64,000 nt of DNA from Methylobacterium sp. WL1. Lineage in GTDB: Bacteria > Pseudomonadota > Alphaproteobacteria > Rhizobiales > Beijerinckiaceae. A program made the translations under genes and the position numbers. The notes under the pieces were generated by a model. It was not told where the DNA came from, did no database searches, and worked only from the letters and a program-made list of their open reading frames with translations. Each line of letters begins with the position of its first letter. Within the stretch, counting starts at the first letter, position 1. The DNA is taken from NCBI RefSeq assembly GCF_008000895.1, contig NZ_CP042823.1, positions 2,235,001 through 2,299,000 on the forward strand, read 5' to 3'. Below are positions 28,438 to 37,958 of the stretch, piece by piece.

Positions 28438-29133
28438 ATGGGGGGCGCATTGGGGCTACGCCATGACGGCGCCGGCCGCGTTCGGCGGGCCGCCCTGTTT
28501 GTCGCAGCGCTAGCGGGTCTGGTATTCCCTTTCATGACAGCGACTCACGCCGCCACCACCGGCCCGGTCAAGCTCGTCGTCCTCGGGGACAGCCTCACCG
28601 CCGGCTACCGCCTGCCATCCGACGCAGCCTTCCCGACCGTGCTGGAGCGCCTGCTCAAGGCCAAGGGCGCGGACGTGACCGTCGCCAATGCCGGCGTCTC
28701 CGGCGACACCGCCACGGGCGGCCTCGACCGGGTCGACTGGTCGGTGCCGGACGGGACCGCCGGGGTGATCCTGGAACTCGGCGCCAACGACATGCTGCGC
28801 GGCACCGACCCGAAGGTCACCGAGGGGGCGCTCGCGGCGATCATCGAGCGGTTGCAGGCCCGGGGGATCCCGGTGCTGCTCGCCGGCATGCAGGCCGCCC
28901 CCAATCTCGGGCCGGACTACAAGGCGCGGTTCGACGCGATCTACCCGACCCTGGCCAAGCGCTACGGGCTGACCCTCTACCCGTTCTTCCTCGACGGGAT
29001 CATCGGCGACCGGGCCCAGCACCTCGACGACGGGCTGCACCCGAACCGGCAGGGCGTCGAGACCATCGCGGCCCAGATCCTCCCCACGGTCGAGACTTTC
29101 TTGGGCGGTCTCCGGCAGGGGGCGTCGCGGTAA
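28438..29133 (+). CDS. tesA: Arylesterase / multifunctional acyl-CoA thioesterase I-like (SGNH hydrolase)
   Basis: 231 residues with a signal peptide (RVRRAALFVAALAGLVFPFM, cleavage near THA-AT) and the four SGNH blocks: VVLGDSLTAGY (nucleophile serine), VSGDTATGG, LELGANDML and DDGLHPN (aspartate and histidine). It acts as a periplasmic esterase, thioesterase or lysophospholipase. ATG 28438 gives a normal signal peptide; ATGs upstream lie in the tandem repeat region. The stop overlaps the next start (TAATG), so it is coupled to thpR. It is divergent from the YbbAP genes as in E. coli. Confidence 0.9.
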   Translation: MGGALGLRHDGAGRVRRAALFVAALAGLVFPFMTATHAATTGPVKLVVLGDSLTAGYRLPSDAAFPTVLERLLKAKGADVTVANAGVSGDTATGGLDRVDWSVPDGTAGVILELGANDMLRGTDPKVTEGALAAIIERLQARGIPVLLAGMQAAPNLGPDYKARFDAIYPTLAKRYGLTLYPFFLDGIIGDRAQHLDDGLHPNRQGVETIAAQILPTVETFLGGLRQGASR

Positions 29134-29672
29134 TGCCGCGCCTGTTCACAGGGCTCGCGATCCCGACGGAGATTGCCGAGGCGCTGCGGATCTACCGGGG
29201 CGGCCTGCCCGGCGCGCGCTGGATCGAGCCCGGCGACTACCACGTCACCCTGCGGTTCCTCGGCGATGTCGAGGTGCCCGCGGCCGAGGACGTGCTGGAG
29301 GCGATGGCCGAGATGCGTGTGCGCCCCGCCCTCACGGTGACCCTCGACGGGCTCGGAATCTTCGGAGGCGACAGGCCGCGGGCCCTCTATGCGTCGGTGG
29401 CACCGAGCCCGGAGCTGATCGACCTCCAGGCCGAGCAGGAGCGGCTGGTGCGGCGCACCGGCATCGCGCCCGAACGCAGGAAGTTCACACCCCACGTCAC
29501 CCTGGCCCGCCTCAAGCGCGACGCCAGCCCGGAGGCGGTGGCGATGTATCTCTCCCAGGCTCCGGCCTTCGCGCCCCTGGCCTTCACCGCCGACCGGGTG
29601 ACCATGTTCTCGGCCAAGGAATCGACCGGGGGCGGGCCGTACCTCGCGGAGGCTGAGTTTCCGTTCGTCTAA
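29133..29672 (+). CDS. thpR: RNA 2',3'-cyclic phosphodiesterase (2'-5' RNA ligase family)
   Basis: 179 residues of the 2H phosphoesterase superfamily. The two catalytic HxT motifs are HVTLRFLGDV (about residue 36) and HVTLARLK (about residue 121), and the N-terminus MPRLFTGLAIPTEI is typical. It hydrolyses RNA 2',3'-cyclic phosphates to 2'-phosphomonoesters. The start codon shares its first base with the tesA stop codon. Confidence 0.92.
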   Translation: MPRLFTGLAIPTEIAEALRIYRGGLPGARWIEPGDYHVTLRFLGDVEVPAAEDVLEAMAEMRVRPALTVTLDGLGIFGGDRPRALYASVAPSPELIDLQAEQERLVRRTGIAPERRKFTPHVTLARLKRDASPEAVAMYLSQAPAFAPLAFTADRVTMFSAKESTGGGPYLAEAEFPFV

Positions 29673-29682
29673 CGCCTGCAGT

Positions 29683-29720
29683 CCAACCCACCACCTCAGG
29701 ATGAGGGCGTTGGGTTGGAT
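29683..29720. terminator. Nested double hairpin between convergent thpR and coaA
   Basis: TCCAACCCA (29683-29691) pairs with TGGGTTGGA (29712-29720). In the loop CCTCA (29695-29699) pairs with TGAGG (29703-29707). Symmetric, without T-runs; it probably serves both converging genes and contains the CCTCAGG-type core seen at 9955. Confidence 0.55.
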
Positions 29721-29733
29721 GCCCGGACTGGAC

Positions 29734-30723
29734 CTACAGCCGCCTCAGCGCCACGCTCTCGATCCGGTGGCTCGCGCCCTTGGTCAGGATCAGGCTCGCC
29801 CGCTGTCGGGTCGGTAAGATGTTCTCGCGCAGGTTCGGCAGGTTGATCGTGGTCCAGAGCCGGTCGGCGATGTCCAGCGCCTCGGTCTCCGGCACCTCGG
29901 CGTATTTCCGGAAGTACGAGCGCGGGTCCCGGAACGCGGTCTGGCGCAGCTTCATGAACCGGGTGACGTACCAGCGGTGCAGGTCGTCCTCGTGGCCGTC
30001 GAGATAGATCGAGAAGTCGAAGAAGTCGGAGACGAACGGGATCGCGGTGCCGTCCCGCGGCAGGCGGGCGGGCTGGAGCACGTTCAGGCCCTCGACGATC
30101 AGGATGTCGGGGCTCTCGACCACCCGCTCCTCCCCCGGCACCCGGTCGTAGACCAAGTGGGAGTAGAGCGGTGCGGTCACGCGCTTGTGCCCGGCCTTCA
30201 CGTCGTGGAGGAAGCGCAGCAGCGAGGCGGTGTCGTAGCTCTCCGGGAACCCCTTGCGCTCCATGATGCCGTTGGCGGTGAGCGCGGCGTTGGGGAGCAG
30301 GAAGCCGTCGGTGGTGACGAGGTCGACCTTCGGGGTGTTGGGCCAGCGGGCCAGCAGCGCGGCCAGGATGCGGGCGGTGGTCGACTTGCCCACCGCCACC
30401 GATCCGGCCAGGCCGATGATGTAGGGGGCCTTGGTCTCGCGCTCGGCCAGCAGGAAGCGCTGCGTCGCCTTGAACAGCCCCTGCGTCGCCGCGACGTAGA
30501 GCGAGAGCAGCCGCGACAGCGGCAGGTAGATCGCCACCACCTCCTCGACCGAGATCGGGTCGTTGATCGACTGCAGCCGCTCGATGTCCTCGGCCTTGAG
30601 GGTCAGCGGCGTGTCGGCGCGCAGCTGCGCCCATTCCTCGCGGCTGAACCGGCGATACGGCGAGAGCCGATCCGATCCGTCGAGGATCGCCTCGACGGAG
30701 CCCGGCAGCGCGGCCGCGTTCAC
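29734..30723 (-). CDS. coaA: Type I pantothenate kinase
   Basis: Phosphorylates pantothenate in the first step of coenzyme A synthesis. 329 residues with the P-loop [17 protein letters not shown] near residue 100, [25 protein letters not shown], and the type I C-terminus [19 protein letters not shown]. The start is GTG 30723, overlapping the hisE stop by four bases (GTGA). The hisE-coaA order is common in this order of bacteria. Type I enzymes are inhibited by CoA. Confidence 0.95.
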   Translation of the reverse strand: MNAAALPGSVEAILDGSDRLSPYRRFSREEWAQLRADTPLTLKAEDIERLQSINDPISVEEVVAIYLPLSRLLSLYVAATQGLFKATQRFLLAERETKAPYIIGLAGSVAVGKSTTARILAALLARWPNTPKVDLVTTDGFLLPNAALTANGIMERKGFPESYDTASLLRFLHDVKAGHKRVTAPLYSHLVYDRVPGEERVVESPDILIVEGLNVLQPARLPRDGTAIPFVSDFFDFSIYLDGHEDDLHRWYVTRFMKLRQTAFRDPRSYFRKYAEVPETEALDIADRLWTTINLPNLRENILPTRQRASLILTKGASHRIESVALRRL

Positions 30724-31043
30724 GCGGGCTGCCTCGCGGCCTTCTCGGCGATCCCGCTCTGGGCGGTGCGGCGTTCCAGCTCCGCCATCACGGCGTCGAG
30801 CTCGACGCCGCCGGCGCGGAGCAGAACAACCAGGTGGTAGAGAACGTCCGCGGCCTCGTTCCGGAGGCCGGTCTTGTCGCCCTGCACGGCCGCGATGGCC
30901 GCCTCCACGGCCTCCTCGCCGAGCTTCTTCGCCGCCTTCGCTGGGCCTTCCGACAGGAGCTTGGCCGTGTAGGAGGTCTCCGGGTCGGTCCCGGCGCGGC
31001 TCGCGACGAGCTTGGCGAGGTCGTCGAGCGTGTAGGCGGTCAT
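30720..31043 (-). CDS. hisE: Phosphoribosyl-ATP pyrophosphatase
   Basis: Second step of histidine synthesis. 107 residues with the MazG-like metal site [14 protein letters not shown] and [18 protein letters not shown] 31043 (MTAYTLDDL) is chosen; a further upstream frame is not conserved in character. It is coupled to coaA by a 4-bp overlap. The other his genes are not in this window. Confidence 0.94.
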   Translation of the reverse strand: MTAYTLDDLAKLVASRAGTDPETSYTAKLLSEGPAKAAKKLGEEAVEAAIAAVQGDKTGLRNEAADVLYHLVVLLRAGGVELDAVMAELERRTAQSGIAEKAARQPA

Positions 31044-31298
31044 GACGCGATCTGCATGTGAGGTCGTCTGTAGAGCAACGTCCTGGATATCCGATCCGGT
31101 ACGATGCGCCAGCGTTTGATGGTGCATCATCGTTCCCCGAAAGCCGGCAACCGCCGCTCGGGATGATGCTTGAAGGTCCGGCCGAGGCCGTATTCGGCAG
31201 GAAACTGCGCTGCAGCCGCCCGGCGATCAAGCCGCGCGGGTGAAAGCGCCCCGGCTTTGTCGGGCTTATGCGGGGTCGAAATCGATCCGGGACGGTGC

Positions 31299-32246
31299 TC
31301 AGCCGTTCGGCAGGTGCCGGGCCAGCGATTCCAGCACGGCCATGCGCACCGCCACCCCCATCTCGACCTGCTCGCGGATCAAGGACTGCGCGCCGTCTGC
31401 GATCTCCGAGGAGATCTCGACCCCGCGGTTCATCGGACCCGGATGCATCACCAGGGCGTCCGGTTTGGCGAGCGCCAGCTTCTCGCCGTCCAGGCCGAAG
31501 TACCGAAAATACTCCTTCACGGAGGGCACGAACGAGCCGTTCATGCGCTCGCGCTGGAGGCGCAGCATCATCACGATGTCGCAGCCGTCCAGGCCCTTGC
31601 GCATGTCCGTGAAGGTCTCGACGCCGAACCGCTCGATTCCCGCGGGCAGCAGCGTCGAGGGCGCGATCAGGCGAACCCGGGCGCCCATCGCCTGCAGCAG
31701 GATGATGTTCGAGCGCGCCACCCGCGAGTGCAGGACGTCGCCGCAGATCGCGACCTGAAGCCCTTCGATCCGGCCCTTGTTGCGGCGGATCGTCAGCGCG
31801 TCGAGCAGCGCCTGGGTCGGGTGCTCGTGCGCCCCGTCGCCGGCATTCACCACCGCGCAATCGACCTTGCGGGCGAGCAGATGCACCGCACCGGCCGATT
31901 CGTGGCGCACCACGATGATGTCCGGCCGCATGGCGTTCAGCGTCGCCGCGGTGTCGATCAGGGTCTCGCCCTTCTTCACCGAGGACGAGGCCACCGACAT
32001 GTTCATCACGTCGGCGCCGAGTCGCTTGCCGGCGAGTTCGAACGACGACTGCGTCCGGGTGGAGGGCTCGAAGAACAGGTTGATCTGCGTGCGGCCCCGC
32101 AGGGTCGTGCGCTTCTTCTCCACCTGCCGCGAGATGTCGACGGCGGCGTCGGCGGCGTCGAGCAGCCCCTCGATGTCGGGGCGGGTCAGGCCCTCGATGC
32201 CGAGGAGATGCCGGTGCGGGAAGGCCGGGGGCGCGGGGCTCGTCAT
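31299..32246 (-). CDS. pyrB: Aspartate carbamoyltransferase catalytic subunit
   Basis: First committed step of pyrimidine synthesis. 315 residues with the carbamoyl-phosphate loop [23 protein letters not shown], the HPTQALLD motif and [14 protein letters not shown] 32246 (MTSPAPP) gives family length. No pyrC or pyrI gene follows on the left, where hisE lies 255 bp away; no attenuator was seen ahead. Confidence 0.95.
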   Translation of the reverse strand: MTSPAPPAFPHRHLLGIEGLTRPDIEGLLDAADAAVDISRQVEKKRTTLRGRTQINLFFEPSTRTQSSFELAGKRLGADVMNMSVASSSVKKGETLIDTAATLNAMRPDIIVVRHESAGAVHLLARKVDCAVVNAGDGAHEHPTQALLDALTIRRNKGRIEGLQVAICGDVLHSRVARSNIILLQAMGARVRLIAPSTLLPAGIERFGVETFTDMRKGLDGCDIVMMLRLQRERMNGSFVPSVKEYFRYFGLDGEKLALAKPDALVMHPGPMNRGVEISSEIADGAQSLIREQVEMGVAVRMAVLESLARHLPNG

Positions 32247-32423
32247 GATGAGACCGGGGTGTAGGTCCGGCCGGTCGTTCCGGCAAGGCGGACGAGCGCC
32301 TGCGGCCCTTTTCATGGCCTGTGCCGGCGGCCTTTTTTCAACGGTTGGTAACTTCGGCGCCCGCGCCACGTATCAGCCGGATCGCGCGGCATCCGCGCCG
32401 CCATCGCCTCGCGAGACGCACGC

Positions 32424-33302
32424 TTGAGAACCGATACTCTGGACGCCGTCCCGGCGCTCGAAGCCCCGGAGACCGTCGACGCCTCCGGGCGGCGCTGGTT
32501 CTACCGGCACCCCGCGGTGATCCGGGTGGCGCATTGGGTCAACGCGGGGGTGCTGCTGGTGCTGCTGATGAGCGGCCTGCAGATCTTCAACGCCCACCCG
32601 GCGCTGTACTGGGGGGCGGTCTCGACCTTCGACGATCCGGCCCTGGCGATCACCAGCGAGCAGGGACGCGACGGCACGAATCGCGGTGTGGTGACGGTCG
32701 GATCGCACAGCTTCGACACGACCGGGGTGCTCGGCCTGTCCCGGGAGGGCGGCACCGCGGTGGACCGGGCCTTCCCGGCCTGGGCGACCCTTCCGGCCGA
32801 TCAGGACCTCGCCACCGGGCGGCGCTGGCATTTCCTGTTCGCGTGGCTCCTGGTGATCAACGGCGCGATCTATCTGCTCTACGGGCTGTTCAGCGGCCAG
32901 CTCCGCCGCCGCCTGATCCCGGACGGCGACCAGATCCGCGACTTCGCCGGCTCCGTGAAGGAGCACCTGCTCTTACGCTTCCCCGAAGGCGAGGAGGCCA
33001 AGCGCTACAACGTGATCCAGAAGCTGACCTACCTCGTCGTGGTGCTGGGCCTCCTGCCAGCCATGGTGCTGGCGGGGCTCGCCATGTCGCCCGGCGTCGA
33101 CGCCGCCTGGCCCTGGCTGCCGGAGCTGTTCGGCGGCCGGCAATCGGCGCGCAGCATCCACTTCATCGCCGCCGGGCTGCTGGTGCTGTTCGTCGTCGTC
33201 CACGTGCTCCTCGTCCTGGTCTCCGGCCTCGTCAACAACATGCGCGGCATGCTCACCGGCTGGTTCAGCCTCGGCCGTCCCGAGAAGGAGACCGCGCGAT
33301 GA
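32424..33302 (+). CDS. Cytochrome b561-type membrane subunit
   Basis: 292 residues with four membrane helices near 35-52, 145-160, 200-220 and 235-260. Haem-ligand histidines are visible in VIRVAHWVNAG, WHFLFAWLLV, ARSIHFIAAG and VVVHVLLVL. The start appears to be TTG 32424 because no ATG or GTG fits the conserved beginning. The stop overlaps the start of the molybdopterin oxidoreductase gene by four bases (ATGA), so the two form one enzyme: a membrane cytochrome delivering or accepting electrons for the periplasmic catalytic subunit. Confidence 0.85.
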   Translation: MRTDTLDAVPALEAPETVDASGRRWFYRHPAVIRVAHWVNAGVLLVLLMSGLQIFNAHPALYWGAVSTFDDPALAITSEQGRDGTNRGVVTVGSHSFDTTGVLGLSREGGTAVDRAFPAWATLPADQDLATGRRWHFLFAWLLVINGAIYLLYGLFSGQLRRRLIPDGDQIRDFAGSVKEHLLLRFPEGEEAKRYNVIQKLTYLVVVLGLLPAMVLAGLAMSPGVDAAWPWLPELFGGRQSARSIHFIAAGLLVLFVVVHVLLVLVSGLVNNMRGMLTGWFSLGRPEKETAR

Positions 33303-34264
33303 TCCTGCACCGCCGCAAGCTGCTCACCGCCGGCGCCGGATTGGCGGGGACCGCCCTGCTCGGCGGCTGCGACCGCTTCGCCGGGACCGAGACCGGGCGC
33401 CGCACCCTCAAGGTCGGCGAGGATGCCAACCTGTTCGTTCAGCGGCTGCTGATGTCCCCCGCCACCCTGGCCCGGGAATATCCGGCCGCGATGATTTCGC
33501 CGTGGTTCAAGCCGAACGGCACCATCGACCCGCCGGACAGGGATTTTCGCGCCCTGGCGGCCAAGAAATTCGCCGACTTCAAGCTGACGGTCGACGGGCT
33601 GGTGCAGACGCCGCTGTCGCTCAGCCTTGCGGACCTGCGCGGGTTGCCGGCGCGCACCCAGATCACCCGCCACGATTGCGTCGAGGGCTGGAGCTGCATC
33701 GGCCAATGGTCGGGCGTGCCGCTGGCCGAGCTGGTCACCCGGGCCGGCCTGAAGCCGCAGGCGCGCTACGCCGTGTTCCATTGCGCCGACACGCTGGAAT
33801 ATGCCGGCGGCGGCCTTGAGGGCGGCGACGGCGCCTCCCTGTGGCGCCCCGAGCATCCGGGCTCGGTCCGCGACGGCATGATCCAACTTGCCGCCGCCGA
33901 GGATTGGGGCGGTGCTCCGCCCAAGGCCGACAAAGGCACGGACGACAAAGGCACGGACGATTGGGGCCAGGGCGCGCCGGAGCCGGAGGCGCCCGAGGAT
34001 AAGCGGACCCCGATCCGCTACTACGAGAGCATCGACCTGTTCGACGCCGTCAACCCGCAGACGATCCTCGCCTACGACCTCAACGGCAAGCCGCTGCCGG
34101 TCTCGAACGGCGCCCCCCTGCGCCTGCGCGTCGAGCGCCAGCTCGGCTACAAGCAGGCCAAGTACGTGATGCGGGTCGAGCTGGTGGACTCGCTGGCGGG
34201 CTTCGGCCAGGGCAGCGGCGGCTACTGGGAGGATCGCGGCTACGAGTGGTACGCGGGGATCTGA
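33299..34264 (+). CDS. Periplasmic molybdopterin oxidoreductase (sulfite oxidase/MsrP-like fold)
   Basis: 321 residues. Twin-arginine signal HRRKLLTAGAGLAGTALLGGC (quoted in part: HRRKLLTAGAGLAG); the cysteine may be a lipobox. The molybdenum-ligand cysteine is in TRHDCVEGWSCIGQW (about residue 127). Y-x-SID and RVERQLGYKQAKYVMRVEL match the C-terminal part of this fold. A charged linker near residues 210-235 contains an exact 15-bp tandem duplication (33929-33958) encoding DKGTD twice. Coupled to the cytochrome b gene. The substrate is unknown: it could reduce oxidised methionine like MsrP or oxidise a sulfur compound. Confidence 0.85.
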   Translation: MILHRRKLLTAGAGLAGTALLGGCDRFAGTETGRRTLKVGEDANLFVQRLLMSPATLAREYPAAMISPWFKPNGTIDPPDRDFRALAAKKFADFKLTVDGLVQTPLSLSLADLRGLPARTQITRHDCVEGWSCIGQWSGVPLAELVTRAGLKPQARYAVFHCADTLEYAGGGLEGGDGASLWRPEHPGSVRDGMIQLAAAEDWGGAPPKADKGTDDKGTDDWGQGAPEPEAPEDKRTPIRYYESIDLFDAVNPQTILAYDLNGKPLPVSNGAPLRLRVERQLGYKQAKYVMRVELVDSLAGFGQGSGGYWEDRGYEWYAGI

Positions 34265-34341
34265 ACAGGTCGAGCCCGCCCCGCCGTCAGTGCGCGCGCG
34301 GCGGGGAAACCCGGTCTGGCGCGCGATTCCCGCGTGTAGCG

Positions 34342-34460
34342 CTGGGCAGGTCGCTTAGCTGGGCGCGTCGCTTGGCTGGGCGCGTCGCTTGGCTGGGCAG
34401 GTCGCTTGGCTGGGCAGGTCGCTTGGCTGGGCAGGTCGCTTGGCTGGGCAGGTCGCTTGG
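34342..34460. repeat. Seven tandem copies of a 17-bp repeat upstream of topA
   Basis: Units of CTGGGCAGGTCGCTTGG run head to tail from 34342. Copy 1 ends TTAG; copies 2 and 3 read GCGCGTC where the others read GCAGGTC; copies 4-7 are identical, and a partial eighth (CTGGGCG) ends near 34467. The 17-bp period is not a multiple of three, so it is not a coding repeat. It lies in a 455-bp gap without genes. The rest of the gap (34265-34341 and 34468-34720) shows no clear signal besides the presumed topA promoter. Confidence 0.92.
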
Positions 34461-34720
34461 CTGGGCGTCCCACGACGGCATGAGGCAAGCCGGCCAGGTC
34501 GACGGTGATTGCCCGCGATCCGCAATCCTGTCGGATTCGCGCCCCGCGCATGACAGCCCCGGCGAGCCGTTCGGCGACCGTTGCCATTTGACAACCCGTG
34601 CCCCGTAACCCACTTGTCCCCGGCGCGCGGCCCCGGCCCGACGGCGGGCACTTGTCCCACGCGAATTTCGAACAGAATTCGTCCGTCGCGCCCAGGCCCC
34701 GTCGAGGGGCAGAGGTCTGA

Positions 34721-37378
34721 ATGAAAGTCGTCGTCGTCGAGTCGCCGGCCAAAGCCAAGACGATCAATAAGTATCTTGGCCGCGACTATGAGGTGATCGC
34801 CTCCTTCGGGCACATCCGCGACCTGCCGGCCAAGGACGGCTCGGTCGATCCCGAGCAGGATTTCCACATGGTCTGGGAACTCGCGGACCGCGGCGCCAGC
34901 CGCGTCAGCGAGATCGCCAAGGCCTGCAAGGGCGCGGACAAGCTGATCCTGGCGACCGACCCGGATCGCGAGGGCGAGGCGATCTCCTGGCACGTCCTGG
35001 AGGCGCTGAACGCCCGAAAGGCGCTCAAGGGAATCCCGGTCGAGCGCGTCACCTTCAACGCCATCACCAAGGCCTCGGTCGAGGCGGCGATGCGCAAGCC
35101 GCGGGAGATCGACCAGGCGCTGGTGGACGCCTACCTGGCGCGCCGGGCGCTCGATTACCTCGTCGGCTTCAACCTCTCGCCGGTGCTGTGGCGCAAGCTC
35201 CCCGGCGCCCGCTCGGCCGGCCGCGTGCAGTCCGTGGCTCTGCGGCTCGTGGTCGAGCGCGAGATGGAGATCGAGAGCTTCAAGCCGCGCGAGTATTGGT
35301 CGATCGTCGCGACCCTGACCACCAAGGACGGCGCGACCTTCGAGGCCCGCCTGGTCGGGGCCGACGGCAAGCGGATCCAGCGGCTCGACGTCGGCACCGG
35401 CGCGGACGCCGCCGCATTCAAGCGCGACCTCGAGCTCGCGAGCTTCCAGGTTGCGAGCGTCGAGGCGAAGCCCGCCAAGCGCCACCCGCAGCCGCCCTTC
35501 ACCACCTCGACGTTGCAGCAGGAAGCATCGCGAAAGCTCGGGATGGCGCCGGCGCAGACCATGCGGGTCGCGCAGCGCCTCTACGAGGGCGTGGACGTCG
35601 GCGGCGAGACGGTCGGCATCATCACCTACATGCGGACCGACGGCGTCGACATGGCGCCGGAGGCGATCCAGGACACCCGCAAGGTCATCGGCACCGAGTT
35701 CGGCGACCGCTACGTGCCGGACGTCCCGCGCAAGTACAGCGTCAAGGCCAAGAACGCGCAGGAGGCCCACGAGGCCGTGCGCCCGACCGACATGAGCCGC
35801 CTGCCCAAGATGGTGGCCCGCCACCTCGAGCCGGAGCAGGCCAAGCTCTACGACCTGATCTGGACCCGCACGATGGCGAGCCAGATGGAATCTGCTGAGC
35901 TGGAGCGCACCACCGTGGAGGTGGCGGCGAGCGTCGGCCCGCGCCGGATCGACCTGCGCGCCACCGGCCAGGTCGTGAAGTTCGACGGCTTCCTGGCCCT
36001 CTACCAGGAGGGCAAGGACGACGAGGAGGACGAGGAGAGCAAGCGCCTGCCGCCGATGAAGGCCGGCGACCCGCTCACCCGTGAGCGTATCACCTCGACC
36101 CAGCACTTCACCGAGCCGCCGCCGCGCTATTCCGAGGCGAGCCTGGTCAAGCGCATGGAGGAGCTCGGCATCGGCCGGCCGTCCACGTACGCCGCCGTTC
36201 TCCAGACCCTGCGGGATCGCGAATACGTCAAGATCGAAAAGAAGCGGCTGCAGCCGGAGGACAAGGGGCGCCTCGTCACCGGCTTCCTGGAGAGCTTCTT
36301 CCGGCGCTATGTCGAGTACGATTTCACGGCCGACCTCGAAGGCCAGCTCGACCGGGTCTCCAACGCCGAGATCGACTGGCGGGCGGTGCTGCGCGACTTC
36401 TGGAAGGACTTCTCCGCGGCGATCGGGGAGACCAAGGAGCTGCGCGTCACCGACGTGCTGGAGGCGCTCAACGGCCTTCTCGGTCCGCACATCTTCCCCG
36501 ACAGGGGCGACGGCGCGAACCCGCGAACCTGCACGGTCTGCGGCACCGGCCAGCTCTCGTTGAAGCTCGGCAAGTTCGGCGCCTTCATCGGCTGCTCGAA
36601 CTATCCGGAGTGCAAGTACACCCGTCAGCTCTCGGCCTCGGGGATCGACGGCGACGGCGACGGCTCCTCGGGCGAGGGTGGCCAGCCGGGCGTCCGGGTG
36701 CTGGGCGACGATCCGGTGACCGGGATGCCGGTGACGATCCGGGACGGGCGTTTCGGGCCGTTCGTGCAGCTCGGCGAAGCCTCCACCGAGAAGGACGCCG
36801 CGAAGCCGAAGCGCTCGTCGCTGCCCAAGGGGCTCTCGCCGTCCGAGGTCGGCCTCGACAAGGCCCTGGCGCTGCTGGCGCTGCCCCGCGAGGTGGCGCG
36901 CCACCCCGAGACCGGCGAACCGATCCTGGCCAATCTCGGCCGGTTCGGTCCCTACGTTCAACACGGGAAGATGTACGCCAACCTCGGCAAGGACGACGAC
37001 GTGCTGGAGATCGGCGCCAACCGCGCCATCGACCTGATCGTCGCCAAGGAGCAGGGCGGTGGCCGCGGCCGGGCTGCCGCGGATCCGGGCCGCCCGCTCG
37101 GCAAGGACGAGACGAGTGGGCGGGACCTCGTGGTCAAGGCCGGCAAGTACGGCCCCTACGTCACCGATGGCGAAGTCAACGCGACGCTGCCGAAGACGAT
37201 GAATTCCGAAGCGCTGACCCTCGATGAGGGGATCGCGCTGGTGAACGCCAAGCGCAGCTCGGCCCGGAAGGCGCCGGCGCGCGCGGCGGCGGGCGAAAAG
37301 AAGCCGGCGGTGAAGAAGACGGCCGCGAAGAAGCCAGCGGCCAAGAAGACGACGGCGAAGAAATCCGGGGCCGGCTGA
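34721..37378 (+). CDS. topA: DNA topoisomerase I
   Basis: Type IA enzyme relaxing negative supercoils. 885 residues. Toprim domain at the N-terminus (VVVESPAKAKTI, then LATDPDREGEAISWH), catalytic tyrosine in GIITYMRTDGVDM (about residue 305), and GRPSTYAAVLQTL. Cys-rich zinc region near 602-628 (RTCTVCGTG, IGCSNYPECKYT), followed by repeated topoisomerase C-terminal units (RFGPFVQLG, RFGPYVQHGK, KYGPYVTDGEVNA). The Lys/Ala-rich tail (KKPAVKKTAAKKPAAKK) is a DNA-binding extension common in this group. Confidence 0.97.
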   Translation: MKVVVVESPAKAKTINKYLGRDYEVIASFGHIRDLPAKDGSVDPEQDFHMVWELADRGASRVSEIAKACKGADKLILATDPDREGEAISWHVLEALNARKALKGIPVERVTFNAITKASVEAAMRKPREIDQALVDAYLARRALDYLVGFNLSPVLWRKLPGARSAGRVQSVALRLVVEREMEIESFKPREYWSIVATLTTKDGATFEARLVGADGKRIQRLDVGTGADAAAFKRDLELASFQVASVEAKPAKRHPQPPFTTSTLQQEASRKLGMAPAQTMRVAQRLYEGVDVGGETVGIITYMRTDGVDMAPEAIQDTRKVIGTEFGDRYVPDVPRKYSVKAKNAQEAHEAVRPTDMSRLPKMVARHLEPEQAKLYDLIWTRTMASQMESAELERTTVEVAASVGPRRIDLRATGQVVKFDGFLALYQEGKDDEEDEESKRLPPMKAGDPLTRERITSTQHFTEPPPRYSEASLVKRMEELGIGRPSTYAAVLQTLRDREYVKIEKKRLQPEDKGRLVTGFLESFFRRYVEYDFTADLEGQLDRVSNAEIDWRAVLRDFWKDFSAAIGETKELRVTDVLEALNGLLGPHIFPDRGDGANPRTCTVCGTGQLSLKLGKFGAFIGCSNYPECKYTRQLSASGIDGDGDGSSGEGGQPGVRVLGDDPVTGMPVTIRDGRFGPFVQLGEASTEKDAAKPKRSSLPKGLSPSEVGLDKALALLALPREVARHPETGEPILANLGRFGPYVQHGKMYANLGKDDDVLEIGANRAIDLIVAKEQGGGRGRAAADPGRPLGKDETSGRDLVVKAGKYGPYVTDGEVNATLPKTMNSEALTLDEGIALVNAKRSSARKAPARAAAGEKKPAVKKTAAKKPAAKKTTAKKSGAG

Positions 37379-37424
37379 GCGCCGGACCCGCGACCCGCGA
37401 AGAAAGCGTCGCGGTTCGTCGCGT

Positions 37425-37616
37425 TCAGGCCAGGTAGGTGATCGTGGCCGCCAACGCGGTCGCGACGGTCGCCAACGCGATGGTCAGGCCGTTCACGAAG
37501 ATGCGGGCCTGCGGAACGACCGAGGGCGCATCGTCCTCGCACCCGAATACGGTGCCGGCGGCTCGCTCGAAGCGGATCAGGGTGAGGCGGCGGGCCTCGA
37601 TCGCGGCGTTGCTCAT
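37425..37616 (-). CDS. Small single-pass membrane protein
   Basis: 63 residues: a short charged N-terminus (NAAIEARRLTLIRFERAAG) and one C-terminal hydrophobic helix (IFVNGLTIALATVATALAATITYL). GGAG lies about ten bases before ATG 37616. It fits the gap between topA and parE in the reverse direction. No family recognised; coding is plausible rather than certain. Confidence 0.5.
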   Translation of the reverse strand: MSNAAIEARRLTLIRFERAAGTVFGCEDDAPSVVPQARIFVNGLTIALATVATALAATITYLA

Positions 37617-37958
37617 CGACGGCGGCTCCCGGACCACGGTCAAGTTCTTTTCCGACAGAACGCGGTCGGAGCCGCTCGGTTCCGATCCGGGCGGCGGCGG
37701 AGAAACCGTTAACCCACGATTGTGCAACGTGGCGATGACGGCGCCTTCGCGCTGCGCCGGCCGCGGCCCTCGCTCGCGGCGGTGCAGCATGCGATGGTGG
37801 GGCGGTCCGGCGACGCACCGGACCCTCTGGATGTTTCTGTTTTGTTCCGCTATCATGCGGGGATGAAGGCGCATGCTGCACGATCCCAGGTCCGATCGCC
37901 AAAGGCCCGTCCGCCCGACGCCGAGCCGGCCGATTCGCCGCGCGCGCGGAGGCCGCGC

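Noticed and set aside
34342..34467. Possible CRISPR array
   Set aside because: The 17-bp units are contiguous with no spacers and no cas genes are near.
34355..36964. 869-codon minus-strand frame opposite topA
   Set aside because: Shadow of topA; its last part only translates the 17-bp tandem repeat.
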